Shown: positions 11,735-21,898 of the stretch, in pieces
Layout of the letters: each line of letters begins with the position of its first letter
How positions within the stretch are numbered: position 1 is the stretch's first letter
From: Ascarosepion bandense
Taxonomy: Eukaryota; Mollusca; Cephalopoda; Sepiida; Sepiidae
Assembly: GCA_037127315.1 (NCBI GenBank)
Contig: JBBBDQ010000352.1
Location: 588,501 to 652,500 of the forward strand
Direction: 5' to 3'
Length of the DNA stretch: 64,000 nucleotides
The notes under the pieces: model-generated
The model's input: the letters and a program-made list of their open reading frames with translations, nothing else
Told to the model about the DNA's origin: nothing
Databases searched by the model: none
Program-made: the position numbers and the translations under genes

Positions 11735-11884
11735 TTTGATCATCATCATCATTTATCCATCACACCCAGATGGTGTATGGGGCAGCAACTTTTTTGTTTC
11801 TGTAACAAACTGTTTTTTACAGGGCAGGGTTGTTAGCCCTGCGCCCAACCCTGGAGGACTGGTGGACCATTCTTGGTCCTTATG
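11735..11884 (-). mobile_element. RTE-like or SINE body attached to a 5S-derived head
   Basis: On the minus strand, downstream of the 5S-like block, are 'GGACCAAGAATGGTCCACCA', 'GGGCGCAGGGCTAACAACCC' and 'TGTAAAAAACAGTTTGTTAC', ending near a (GAT)n run. I associate the 'CAGGGCTAACAACCC' stretch with RTE-type LINE 5' regions in marine invertebrates. That link is from memory and unverified. Together with 11885-12001 this forms a 5S-headed composite. Confidence 0.5.
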
Positions 11885-12001
11885 TTTACAGCACCTGGTA
11901 TTCCCAAATGGTCACCCATTTAAGTACTGACCAGGCTTGATGTTGCTTAACTTCGATGATTGGACGGGAACCGGTGTATTGAACACGATATAGCCATAGA
12001 C
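11885..12001 (-). pseudogene. 5S rRNA-derived sequence
   Basis: The minus strand reads GTCTATGGCTATATCGTGTT, then 'AATACACCGGTTCCCGTCC', 'GATCATCGAAGTTAAGCAAC'-like sequence, 'GCCTGGTCAGTACTTAAATG', and ends 'GGGAATACCAGGTGCTGTAA'. It is about 117 bp and essentially colinear with animal 5S rRNA, including the internal Pol III control region, with scattered substitutions. It is fused to a transposon-like body rather than lying in a 5S array, so I call it a retroposon head rather than a functional rRNA gene. Confidence 0.8.
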
Positions 12002-12065
12002 GCATTTTCTCTTTAACAGTACATTATTATTTTATCTTTTTTAAGTAATTATGTCATTGAGTAGT

Positions 12066-12070
12066 AAAGA

Positions 12071-12102
<32 letters not shown>

Positions 12103-12123
12103 AGACTGTTGTGTATTTATTTG

Positions 12124-12166
<43 letters not shown>
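12066..12166. repeat. Two (TA)n microsatellites
   Basis: Long alternating TA runs at about 12070-12098 and 12128-12166. Confidence 0.95.
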
Positions 12167-12169
<3 letters not shown>

Positions 12170-12730
12170 TCCCTCCTGTCATGCTCAGGATTATTACTAT
12201 TTTATTTTTTCTTGCCTTAATGTAAGAAACTCAATAGATGGACTATCAATATGTATGTTGACGGCATGAACCCACTTGTACTTGATTATTTTATGCTAAT
12301 TTGGGAAAATAATTGTTTTGCCATGGATTATATGCATTAATGCAAGTTTATAATTATTATCATTTTCTCTTGTCTTAGCTATAATTTTGATACACTATAT
12401 GACATCAAAGATATAGCTAATTCTAATAATTTTTGTCGAGATGTTGGATGATGATTTTTATTAGTTGTATTTGTCTCGCTCATCATTGGTACATTTGCCT
12501 GATATTTGAACTGGTTTCATACCTTTTGGGATTTTATGTACCTGCTCTTCCGATGGTAAATTCAGAAAGTGATTTCATTATGTCAGGGAAAAGGTGTTTT
12601 CATTTTTTTTTACTGTGTGTGTTTGTTATTGAGTTCATGTTTGTTTTTCAAATTTTATTCATTTTATATATATATATATATACATATATATATTTATTGA
12701 AGTGTTCTTGTTTGTCTTTAATCATTTCAG
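12167..12730 (+). other. Presumed intron upstream of the ankyrin exon
   Basis: No transposon recognised apart from a (TA)n tract at 12665-12692. The last 30 bases are pyrimidine-rich and end TTAATCATTTCAG, a good 3' splice site for the exon at 12731. Confidence 0.6.
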
Positions 12731-12859
12731 GCAGGTGCCAAAATCAATTTCCAGAATCCTTACCAGATGACAGCTATTCATGTTGCCTGTAACAAGAACC
12801 ATGAAAGTGTGCTACGCCTCTTAATAGAGAATGGAGCTGATATAAATGCACGAGATAAG
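12731..12859 (+). CDS. Internal exon of an ankyrin-repeat protein gene (partial gene)
   Basis: The 129 bases encode 43 residues in phase 0: A-G-A-K-I-N-F-Q-N, then M-T-A-I-H-V-A-C-N-K-N-H (the ankyrin 'TPLHLAA..GH' position) and V-L-R-L-L-I-E-N-G-A-D-I-N-A-R-D-K (the 'LLL..GAD.N..D' helix-turn-hairpin). That is one whole ankyrin repeat with the edge of its neighbour. Ankyrin repeats form stacked helix pairs that bind protein partners; the host protein cannot be named from one repeat. The 5' boundary is TTTCAG|GCA. The best 3' boundary is AAG|GCAAGT, the consensus for a GC-AG intron, and it leaves a symmetric phase 0-0 exon. The alternative is a GT donor at 12864, giving a 133-nt exon ending K-A plus one base. 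No other exon of this gene was recognised, so its introns must be long. It is immediately followed by a minisatellite in the intron. Confidence 0.85.
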
Positions 12860-12940
12860 GCAAGTATTACTTTTATTTGTATCTTTGATGTTTTCTTTCT
12901 CTTTCTCTGTATTTCATCCTCTCATTTTCTACAAATCATA

Positions 12941-15159
12941 GATAATGCACCTGATGAGACAAGTTTTGTATTTTTGTTTCTCTGGTATTTGTTTCTCTGG
13001 TTTTTTACATATTAATATTGACAGTTATGATAATGCACCTGATGAGACAGGCTTTGTATTTTTGTTTCTCTGGTATTTGTTTCTCTGGTTTTTTTACATA
13101 TTAATATTGACACTTATGATAATGCACCTGATGAGACAAGTTTTGTATTTTTGTTTCTCTGGTATTTGTTTCTCTGGTTTTTTACATATTAATATTGACA
13201 GTTATGACAATGCACCTGATGAGACAAGTTTTGTATTTTTGTTTCTCTGGTATTTGTTTCTCTGGTATTTGTTTCTCTGGTTTTTTACATATTAATATTG
13301 ACACTTATGATAATGCACCTGATGAGACAAGTTTTGTATTTTTGTTTCTCTGGTATTTGTTTCTCTGGTATTTGTTTCTCTGGTTTTTTACATATTAATA
13401 TTGACACTTATGATAATGCACCTGATGAGACAAGTTTTGTATTTTTGTTTCTCTGGTATTTGTTTCTCTGGTATTTGTTTCTCTGGTTTTTTACATATTA
13501 ATATTGACACTTATGATAATGCACCTGATGAGACAAGTTTTGTATTTTTGTTTCTCTGGTATTTGTTTCTCTGGTTTTTTACATATTTAATATTGACAGT
13601 TATGATAATGCACCTGATGAGACAAGTTTTGTATTTTTGTTTCTCTGGTATTTGTTTCTCTGGTTTTTTACATATTAATATTGACAGTTATGACAATGCA
13701 CCTGATGAGACAAGTTTTGTATTTTTGTTTCTCTGGTATTTGTTTCTCTGGTTTTTTACATATTAATATTGACACTTATGATAATGCACCTGATGAGACA
13801 AGTTTTGTATTTTTGTTTCTCTGGTTTTTTACATATTAATATTGACAGTTATGACAATGCACCTGATGAGACAAGTTTTGTATTTTTGTTTCTCTGGTAT
13901 TTGTTTCTCTGGTTTTTTACATATTAATATTGACACATATGATAATGCACCTGATGAGACAAGTTTTGTATTTTTGTTTCTCTGGTATTTGTTTCTCTGG
14001 TTTTTTACATATTAATATTGACACATATGATAATGCACCTGATGAGACAAGTTTTGTATTTTTGTTTCTCTGGTATTTGTTTCTCTGGTTTTTTACATAT
14101 TAATATTGACAGTTATGACAATGCACCTGATGAGACAAGTTTTGTATTTTTGTTTTTCTGGTATTTGTTTTTCTGGTATTTGTTTCTCTGGCTTTTTACA
14201 TATTAATATTGGCACTTATGATAATGCACCTGATGAGACAAGTTTTGTATTTTTGTTTCTCTGGTATTTGTTTCCCTGGTTTTTTACATATTAACATTGA
14301 CAGTTATGACAATGCACCTGATGAGATAAGTTTTGTATTTTTGTTTCTCTGGTATTTGTTTCTCTGGTTTTTTACATATTAATATTGACACTTATGATAA
14401 TGCACCTGATGAGACAAGTTTTGTATTTTTGTTTCTCTGGTATTTGTTTCTCTGGTTTTTTACATATTAATATTGACAGTTATGACAATGCACCTGATGA
14501 GACAAGTTTTGTATTTTTGTTTCTCTGGTATTTGTTTCTCTGGTTTTTTACATATTAATATTGACACTTATGATAATGCACCTGATGAGGCAAGTTTTAT
14601 ATTTTTGTTTCTCTGGTATTTGTTTCTCTGGCTTTTTACATATCAATATTGACACTTATGATAATGCACCTGATGAGACAAGTTTTGTATTTTTGTTTCT
14701 CTGGTATTTGTTTCCCTGGTATTTGTTTCTCTGGTTTTTTTACATATTAATATTGACAGTTATGACAATGCACCTGATGAGATAAGTTTTGTATTTTTGT
14801 TTCTTTGGTATTTGTTTCTCTGGTTTTTTACATATTAATATTGACACTTATGATAATGCACCTGATGAGACAAGTTTTGTATTTTTGTTTCTCTGGTATT
14901 TGTTTCTCTGGTATTTGTTTCTCTGGTTTTTTACATATTAATATTGACACTTATTATAATGCACCTGATGAGACAAGTTTTGTATTTTTGTTTCTCTGGT
15001 ATTTTACATATTAATATTGACACTTATGATAATGCACCTGATGAGACAAGTTTTGTATTTTTGTTTCTCTGGTTTTTTACATATTAATATTGGCACTTAT
15101 GATAATGCACCTGATGAGACAAGTTTTATATTTTTGTTTCTCTGGTATTTGTTTCTCTT
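12941..15159 (+). repeat. Intronic minisatellite, 88-bp unit with a variable 15-bp module, about 25 copies
   Basis: Each unit has ATGCACCTGATGAGACAAGT, 'TTTGTATTTTTGTTTCTCTG', a 15-bp module (GTATTTGTTTCTCTG) present zero, one or two times, then TTTTTTACATATTAATATTG. Hence lengths of 73, 88 or 103 bp. Two junction variants, CACTTATGATAATG and CAGTTATGACAATG, often alternate, as in a partial dimeric higher-order array. Frames run open through several units because the unit has few stops, but the products shift frame from unit to unit and are not proteins. The array starts about 80 bp after the ankyrin exon. It is split by the LINE at 15160-18812 and resumes at 18813. Confidence 0.95.
15148..15159 (+). 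repeat. Left target-site duplication of the full-length LINE
   Basis: TTTGTTTCTCTT lies inside a minisatellite unit and is repeated at 18813-18824 right after the LINE's A-rich tail. Confidence 0.75.
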
Positions 15160-18100
15160 TTTTTTCTTTTACGCAATTATTTATTTTTAAAATTTTTGGT
15201 TTTTTGTTCCTCTTTGAATTTTTATTTTATTTGTTTTGTCACTAACCTAAGTAGTTCATGTAAATTATTTTGCAATTGAAGGTTAATTTTGACTTATACT
15301 AAGTTAAAACTTAGCAAATTTCAATTACTCTTTTTTTTTGTAATTGGAGTAGATAGTTCCTACTATTGCCCAGTCTCACACTCCACCCCCTTCTTTTGAT
15401 CAAGAGTAGAGGTGACCACCTTGTTTCTTGTTCAGGAAGGGGTTTCCGGTTCATCCCCCTTCTTCGGTCTTAGTGTTAGTTCAGCTGGAAGCTCTTTGCA
15501 GTTACAGAGTATGGTGGCAACCTCTTTACATTCTGAGGGTACCGGGTTGGCAGTTTCCTGGTTGCTGCTTCCGACTGGTAGTTAGGAGCCCGAACTCTTG
15601 CGTAGTGTCTTGAGAGGCTGCTCTGATCAACAGTTGAATAATACCAGGGTTCTTGTAGTGCCATATTGCACATGGATGGGCATTCCTGCATGAACATTTG
15701 GTGGGCAACCCCGAGGCCACATTATGTTGTAGGCCGCGCCAGTCTCCATCCTTCACATGCTGCAGACAAGTGACCGACTGACTCTATTCTAAGACCTCTC
15801 CTTAACTGAATCACTATGGAAAAAAGCAAACATAACAGCAAAGCTAAACCAGCTAGTCTGAAAATGCCCAAAGCTGTCTGCATCTCTTGCACTAACATAC
15901 GTGGTATCCGCACTAACTTCCTCAGCGTTGATTCATTCCTTCTCACTAACTCACCTGATATCTTGGCCCTATGTGAAACTAACCTTAACCCTTCTGAGTT
16001 TGGCGTTCCTGGCTACCTTCCCCTTTTCAAGAAGGACTCCAATGTTCATATGCATGGGCTTGGTGTCTATGTCAGCGAACACCTTCCCCTAGCTAGGGCG
16101 ACATCCCTTGAATCCCCAGATCATTCTTTCATGTGCTTCCACCTCTCACTTCTAAGCTCGATTAGCTATCTCTTCTTTCTCTACCGCTCCCCTTCCTCCC
16201 CTGACTGTTCGTTACTTGACAGTATCTCTGACAATATTGACAAAGCCATTTCTTCCCATCCCTCCACCCATATATTCGTGTTTGGTGACTTTAACGCCCA
16301 CCACACCAAGTGGCTGGAGAACTCTGTCACCGACCCTGCTGGTGTCCACACCATGAATTTTTCAATCACCCAATCCCTTACACAAATGGTGAACTTCCCC
16401 ATGCATTTCTCCGACAACCCTAACGGAAGGGACTCACTGCTAGATCTCTGCTTCACTTCCATTCCAGACTCTTGCACTACCAGACAGCTCTGCCCACTTG
16501 GTAACTCTGACCACACTGTAGTTTCCGTCAACATTTCATTCCATTCCCACCCAACCCAAGAAACCCAGACAAGTAGAATATCCTACTGCTACCAATGAGC
16601 AGACTGGGATTCGTTCCGAGACTTCCTCTGTGACATCCCATGGAACAACGTTTTTAGTCTTCCCATCGAAGAATGTGCATCCGAGGTCTCCTCCTGGGTT
16701 AAGGCTGGCATTGATGCTTTCATCCCTGCCAGGAAATTTCAACTTAAATCTCATTCGTCTCCATGGTTCTTGCCTGCTTGTTTGGCCGCCATTGCCCACC
16801 GGAATCATTTCTTCCGACTCTATCGTAGCTACGCGTCGGGCCAAATCAGACGCCTTTTCGCTTCAGCTCGTAACAAGGGTAAAAAGATACTTAACGAAGC
16901 TAAGATGCTGTCTGCTGCCAGAATGAAGCAGCGCATAGCATCCGCTGAGTTCAGAGCCAAAGACTACTGGCGCCTCTGTAAAAATGTGCTCAACAAGAGT
17001 AAGTCCTCAATACCCCCACTAATCAATGAGTTTGAGGTCCTCACCTCCTCAGCGGACAAGGCTGAATGCTTTGCCCGTAGATTCTCGACCAATTCGTGTC
17101 TGGATTCGTCTGGAGTCCAGACACCCGATTTCCCATCTAGAACTGAGGCCCAATTGAATGACGTCCACATCACACCCTCGCTGATTTCTATCATAATATC
17201 AAAATTTGACCCTCACAAAGCGAGTGGTGAGGATGGAATCCCAGTCATAGTCTTGAAGAAATGTGCCCCTGAACTCTCTTCTGTCCTTTCGAAGCTCTAC
17301 AACCTCTGCCTATCTTCCTCCTGCTTTCCTGCCTGTTGGAAGTCTTCTTCTGTGGTTCCAATTTTCAAGAACACTGGTGAACCCTCGGATGCTGTAAATT
17401 AACGTCCTATCAGACTTCTTCCGATCTTCGGCAAAGTGTTCAAAGCCATTATCAATGCCGAGGTCGTTCAGCATCTCATGGCCCACGGGCTCCTATTAGA
17501 CAAACAGTATGTTTTCCGCTTCACCAGGTCTACTGCTGATATGCTAATGACCATCACCGAGTATATATACCAGGCTCTCGTCAAGAATGGTGAAGCCTGA
17601 ACTGTTGCCCTGGATATCTCTAAAGCATTCGACAGAGTATGGCATGCCGGCCTTCTACGGAAACTGTGAAGCTACGGCATTACTGGACTTTTGTTGGACT
17701 TAATCCAGTCCTTCCTCTCCAACCGCACACTGAAGGTGGTTTTAAATGGACATGCCTCCCAGAACTACCCTACAAATGCGGGTGTCCCCCAAGGCTCTAT
17801 CCTAGGTCCTACGCTCTTTCTAATCAATGATCTCCCCAATGCCATAAGATCACAAGTAGGCATGTACGTCGACGATACCACAATATACGCTCACCTCAAT
17901 CAAAAATCTGATGTTGATGATAAGGCGAACATCATGGCTGAGCTTGAAAAGGACCTCCTATCTGTGGTGGATTGGGGTAGGAAATGGTTCGTAAAATTCA
18001 ATTCTTCCAAAACGAAGCTGCTGTCAATTAACCACCACAGATGACCGCACCTCCCTCCCATTAGCATGGAACAGGCATGCCTCCCAGAGAGTAAAACACT

Positions 18101-18812
18101 ATGCCTGCTTGGCCTGACACTCTCAACGGCCCTCAAGTAGAATGACTACGTCGAATCCATTGCTAAATCCGCTGCCATGAAAGTTGGTTCTCTGTGCAGG
18201 GCCCGGAAATTCTTTCCGCCTGAATCTGTCCTGCACTTATACAAATCTACTATCCACCTGTGTTTTGAATACTGTTGCTATATCTGATCGGGTGCCCCTG
18301 CTATTCTCCTCAGGCTTCTTGACAAAATACAGTGAAGAATCTGTAATGTGATTGATACTGACTTAGCTGACCACCTGCAGTCACTCTCTCACCGGCGTGA
18401 TGTGGCTTCCCTGTGCCTCTTCTATAAATACATTCATGGCTTCTGCTCTGATGATCTTAAATCACTAGTGCCCCCTAGGTGTGAGTTTGCATGAGATACT
18501 AGATTGGCAACTAGGTCCCATCCTTTTACAGTGACACTAATGAAATGTAACCGCAATTTCTACTCCAACAGCTTCTTTTCTCGCACTTCCCGCCTGTGGA
18601 ATTCCCTTCCGCATGCTTGCTTCCCCGACGGCTATAACCTCCAGGAGTTTAAATGTAAGGTCAATAGACACCTCCTAACACACTAACCCTCCCATTCTCT
18701 CCAACTCTTCCCCTATGTACATCCTAACTTGTCTATTGCCCTTTGTAACCCCCTGCACTATAGTGGCAGTGGAATGCCTTGCTTGGGGTTACATGATTAA
18801 AAAAAAATAAAG
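15160..18812 (+). mobile_element. Full-length APE-type non-LTR retrotransposon (LINE, Jockey/CR1-like group)
   Basis: About 3.65 kb, bounded by a 12-bp duplication of the minisatellite target. Layout: T-rich 5' end; a 5' UTR (about 15340-15440) holding a diverged copy of the monomer found at 565-884 and 39658-39961; one long reading frame 15816-18686 for endonuclease plus reverse transcriptase; and a 3' UTR with 'GTGGCAGTGGAATGCCTTGC' ending ATGATTAAAAAAAAATAA. No separate ORF1 was recognised. Clade is not resolved by eye; the C-terminal 'S-R-L-W-N-S-L-P' block suggests the Jockey superfamily. Truncated relatives lie at 28830, 45375, 52917, 61244 and 62180. Confidence 0.85.
15816..18686 (+). 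pseudogene. LINE ORF2: AP-type endonuclease plus reverse transcriptase, nine stops, no frameshift
   Basis: A single frame carries the whole protein of about 957 codons. Residues 1-260 are the apurinic-type endonuclease that nicks target DNA, with motifs S-C-T-N-I-R-G, L-C-E-T-N, F-G-D-F-N-A-H-H and N-S-D-H-T-V-V. After a linker comes the reverse transcriptase: S-G-E-D-G-I-P, R-P-I-R-L-L-P, A-L-D-I-S-K-A-F-D-R-V-W, G-V-P-Q-G-S-I-L-G-P, catalytic Y-V-D-D, then L-G-L-T and a C-terminal Y-C-C-Y-I and S-R-L-W-N-S-L-P. In-frame stops begin at 16596, 17400, 17598, 17667, 18042, 18138, 18285, 18333 and 18492 (seven TGA, one TAG, one TAA). Where a sister copy can be compared, each is one transition from a Trp, Arg or Gln codon. 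Two codons are missing in F-L-I-N-D-L-P relative to the copy at 29.1 kb, an in-frame loss. The start ATG at 15816 is the first in the frame with good family similarity after it. Confidence 0.85.
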
Positions 18813-18990
18813 TTTGTTTCTCTTGTTTTTTTACATATCAATATTGACACTTATGATAATGCATCTGATGAGACAAGTTTTGTATTTTAGTTTCTCTGGT
18901 ATTTTACAAATCAATGTTTTGTCTTATGATAATGCATAAAATAAGGCAAATGTTGTTTATTTTGTTGTTTGCTTCTTTTGTTTTTATAAA
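18813..18990 (+). repeat. Right-hand end of the minisatellite and LINE target duplication
   Basis: Starts with the duplicated TTTGTTTCTCTT, then TTTACATATCAATATTGACA and a unit with GCATCTGATGAGACAAGT, followed by one strongly decayed unit (TCTTATGATAATGCATAAAA). The array decays here, so this is its natural 3' edge. Confidence 0.85.
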
Positions 18991-19029
18991 AAAAATCAAT
19001 GTTGAAGTCTATCCAAAAAAAAATACATC

Positions 19030-19705
19030 TGTAGATACAGGGTGTGATGGCTTGTCTTCTAAATTATGCAAAAATGACTTTTTGTTTTAATGGATATATT
19101 TATCAAACTTACACAAAAATATGTTATACATGAAACAAATTTATTCCATAAAATTGACATTGATTTCAACCACAGACTCCAAACAACTTTGGAATCTCTT
19201 GTCTCTCTTTTGGATGGTCTTCTTGTTTAAGTTGATGAATCCTGTCATAATCCTTGCCTTCAGTTCATCTTTGGTGTTACAAGGAGTTTGGTCTCTCACT
19301 CAATTGTGCCTCACACACAATAATTAAGGGGCTTGCAGTCTGAGGAGTTAACTGGTCAAGTGTAAGGGGTGATGTGATTGCAGAAACTGTCTGACAGTCA
19401 TGACTGGGTTATCCTGCTTGTGTGGCATGGTGCAGAGTCCTGTTGCTAGACATAGGTTCTTCCATAAGCCACTTTCTTAACCCAGGAAGTAGTACCTCCT
19501 CATGGCATTTGATGTAGGTTTCCATGTTGGGCCTGAGGTTCTGTGAGAATATGGTAGCATAACGTCACCATCACTCGTAATCACTCACCATGATGTTGAC
19601 TGGATATATCCTCCAACCATTTTCCAAATTCTCTCCACTTTTCTCAGATTGACACCCAGATATTCTGAAATTTTTATATCAAAGCTTCTGGCATGAACAC
19701 TAAGC
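19030..19705 (-). pseudogene. Tc1/mariner-superfamily (IS630-type) transposase relic
   Basis: On the minus strand, from about 19560 down, it reads P-H-I-F/P-Y-S-Q-N-L-R-P-N-M-E-T-Y, then V-L-L-P-W-V-K-K-V-A-Y-G-R-T-Y-V, Q-Q-D-S-A-P-C-H-T-S (second catalytic Asp region) and S-S-D-C-K-P-L-N-Y-C-V (third catalytic region), then K-D-E-L-K-A-like tail. Stops and frameshifts interrupt it. The low-coordinate end near 19034 (ACAGGGTGTGATGGC) may be a terminal repeat. The N-terminal half is cut off near the SINE at 19711. Confidence 0.65.
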
Positions 19706-19710
19706 AGTGC

Positions 19711-19972
19711 AGTATCAGTCAGTTAAGTGCCATATATGAGACATGACTGACTGGGCAGAAGATAATGCTGCAGTAGGTTGCCATTAATTTCTGCAGTAGA
19801 CTGGTTGCCAGCCAAGGATATAGAACCCAATCTGTTTTGTTGTATAACCCATAACTGGAGGGAAGAGATGGATTAATACCTTTCCCAAGGGTATTTGCAT
19901 GCAACTGAAATTCAAACTCGGCTCCTCAATTCATCATACAAGCCAATATCATATTGCACCACAGTTTGCCAT
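19711..19972 (-). mobile_element. tRNA-derived SINE, internally shortened
   Basis: Minus-strand copy from a degraded head (GCAAACTGTGGTGCAATAT) to 'GGCACTTAACTGACTGATAC'. It lacks part of the 3' hairpin region between CATATATGAGA and CATGACTGAC. Confidence 0.85.
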
Positions 19973-20869
19973 TTTTAAATTTTTGGCAGGGTGAGTTACA
20001 TTATAGCATTCTTTTTCTCACAGACAGTGCCAAACTGATCCTACTATACTGTGCATTTAACAAAATAGAAAATACAACATGCATGTGTAAAATGAAAAGT
20101 ATAAAATACCAATAATTTACATATGACACCATGTGTTTCCAAGAGATGCATAACTTTATTAATACCATTAGAATAATTTAAAACTAAGATCAGGATGTAC
20201 AAAAAATAGATGATTCTTCAAATAGTTACTGTTGGTGGAAAATAATAAGGAAAAAAAAAGAAAAAATATAACTAGTTTTTATTTCTGATGCTTTTGAACT
20301 CAGTTATGGTTGAAAAATAATATGCATAGTTTTTAAAATAGGGAGGATTTATAAAGGCTTAATATATATAAATTTTTTCTTTTTTTCTACATACGTCTAA
20401 AAGTATGTACAATATCCTAAGTGCATCAGCTGCCAACAAAGGGAAATAACACAGTTTCAGTAGCAAAGGCTGTACTGCCACCCCTGGCTTTTTGCCACTG
20501 AACAGGGTATTGCTTTTTGTGCCTGTCTCTTGAGATTTTATTCAACAGTACATAATATACTTATATATATCTCTCTCTCTTTATATATATATATATACTT
20601 TATTTTTACTCACAAGTAGCAGAGCTCTGAGTGCTACCAGTGAGGAAAAAATTGTATAATTATTATTAATATAAATTATAGTTTCGTTATACATTGATAT
20701 TCCACACAAATTCACTGAAGAAGACTGACTAAAATATTATCGTATATTTTCCATATACGTATTGGTGTCTGCCATTTTGTCGTGTGAAAAGATAATCAAC
20801 ATTAGATATGAGCATATTCTTGTTCAATGAGTAACAGTTTATATAACAGCAGGAAAAATTTGGTCCTCT
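19973..20869. other. AT-rich non-coding sequence with a short (CT)n/(TA)n tract
   Basis: A microsatellite lies at about 20570-20596. No open frame or transposon family recognised. Confidence 0.5.
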
Positions 20870-21008
20870 AGCCTTGGTTAGCAACCAGTCTACCACAGAA
20901 AGTAATAGCAACTTACTGATAGAAAATCTTCTGCCTAGTTAGTCATATCTCTTTCAAGACATGATCTTCCAAGTGTGTGTCTTGTATGGCACTTAACTGA
21001 CTGAATGA
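20870..21008 (+). mobile_element. tRNA-derived SINE, 3' fragment
   Basis: Matches the SINE from 'AGCCTTGGTTAGCAACCAGT' to 'GCACTTAACTGACTGA'. The head is missing. Confidence 0.85.
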
Positions 21009-21173
21009 CTGACATTGTTTTCAGCCTGATCTGACTCTTGTACAGATAAAGAATAGCAGGAGTAGAGCTTTACAAGGAACTAATAATTTTCACAGCATCT
21101 TCAGCAATGGATTATATAAACTTAAAATGATAAAAAATAAATATAATTGAACAAATATGATGTGAAGGTTGAA

Positions 21174-21467
21174 TCTAAATTTATTTATAAATGGAACTTT
21201 GTGTGTGTCTGTTACCTATAGACTTCGAAACGGCTGAACCGATTTTTTTGAAAATTTACACAGTTGTACTATAAGCATCTGCGAGTGTTCTTAACTAGGT
21301 TTTGTGTTGAGGTACCCCCGATAAATATCAAAAAGCAATAATCAAATAAATCGATTTATAGAAGGATTGGTCCAATTTTAATCAAATTTGATACACTCAT
21401 AGACAAAGACATAAGAAACAATATTCAGAAGTTTCATGGTTGCAGTTTTTAGAATAGTGCAGAAAAT

Positions 21468-21518
<51 letters not shown>

Positions 21519-21898
21519 CAAGATGTTTGTGTGTATGTCTGTTTATCTGCCTGTATGTCTGTATTTTTTCAGCCCTTTTATTTTAGTTTTTGCTTCGGGT
21601 TTGGCTCTAAGTAGGTATGATTGTAGTTTTTAGTCTCAGCCATGATACCATTTACTCAGAGGACTTATTTAGCCTTCAAAATTCGGTTTACGACGAAAAA
21701 AACTTATTTGATATCGATAGCAGGAAATCAAAATTTGACATCCATTTATTTTTCTTTCAGTTTATGGTTTCACTTTAACTGGAAACAATTATTGCTTTTT
21801 AGTCTTTCATGCCAACGTCCAAAGAGTCTGAGTTTCAGGACCATGGACTAGTTTTAAAGCTTTCATTACACCCGAGCAATGCCAGGCTATACAGCTAG
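21174..21898 (+). mobile_element. Non-autonomous Helitron
   Basis: Starts TCTAAATTTATTTATAAATG, right after an A. Ends with the hairpin region CACCCGAGCAATGCC and CTAG (21895-21898), followed by T. The 5' TC, 3' CTAG, a small GC-rich hairpin just before the end, and insertion between A and T are the hallmarks of Helitrons, which move by rolling-circle replication. It contains an internal (TA)n tract at about 21474-21513. No replicase/helicase gene is present. Confidence 0.8.

Noticed and set aside
12945..15014. A chain of similar open frames (N-A-P-D-E-T-S-F-V-F-L-F-L-W-Y motif) that looks like a repeat protein
   Set aside because: They are translations of the 88-bp minisatellite. The unit length is not a multiple of three, so the same peptide appears in shifted frames, and there is no gene context other than intron.
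12941..15159. CRISPR-like regular array
   Set aside because: Whole units are repeated with no unique spacers. The window is eukaryotic.
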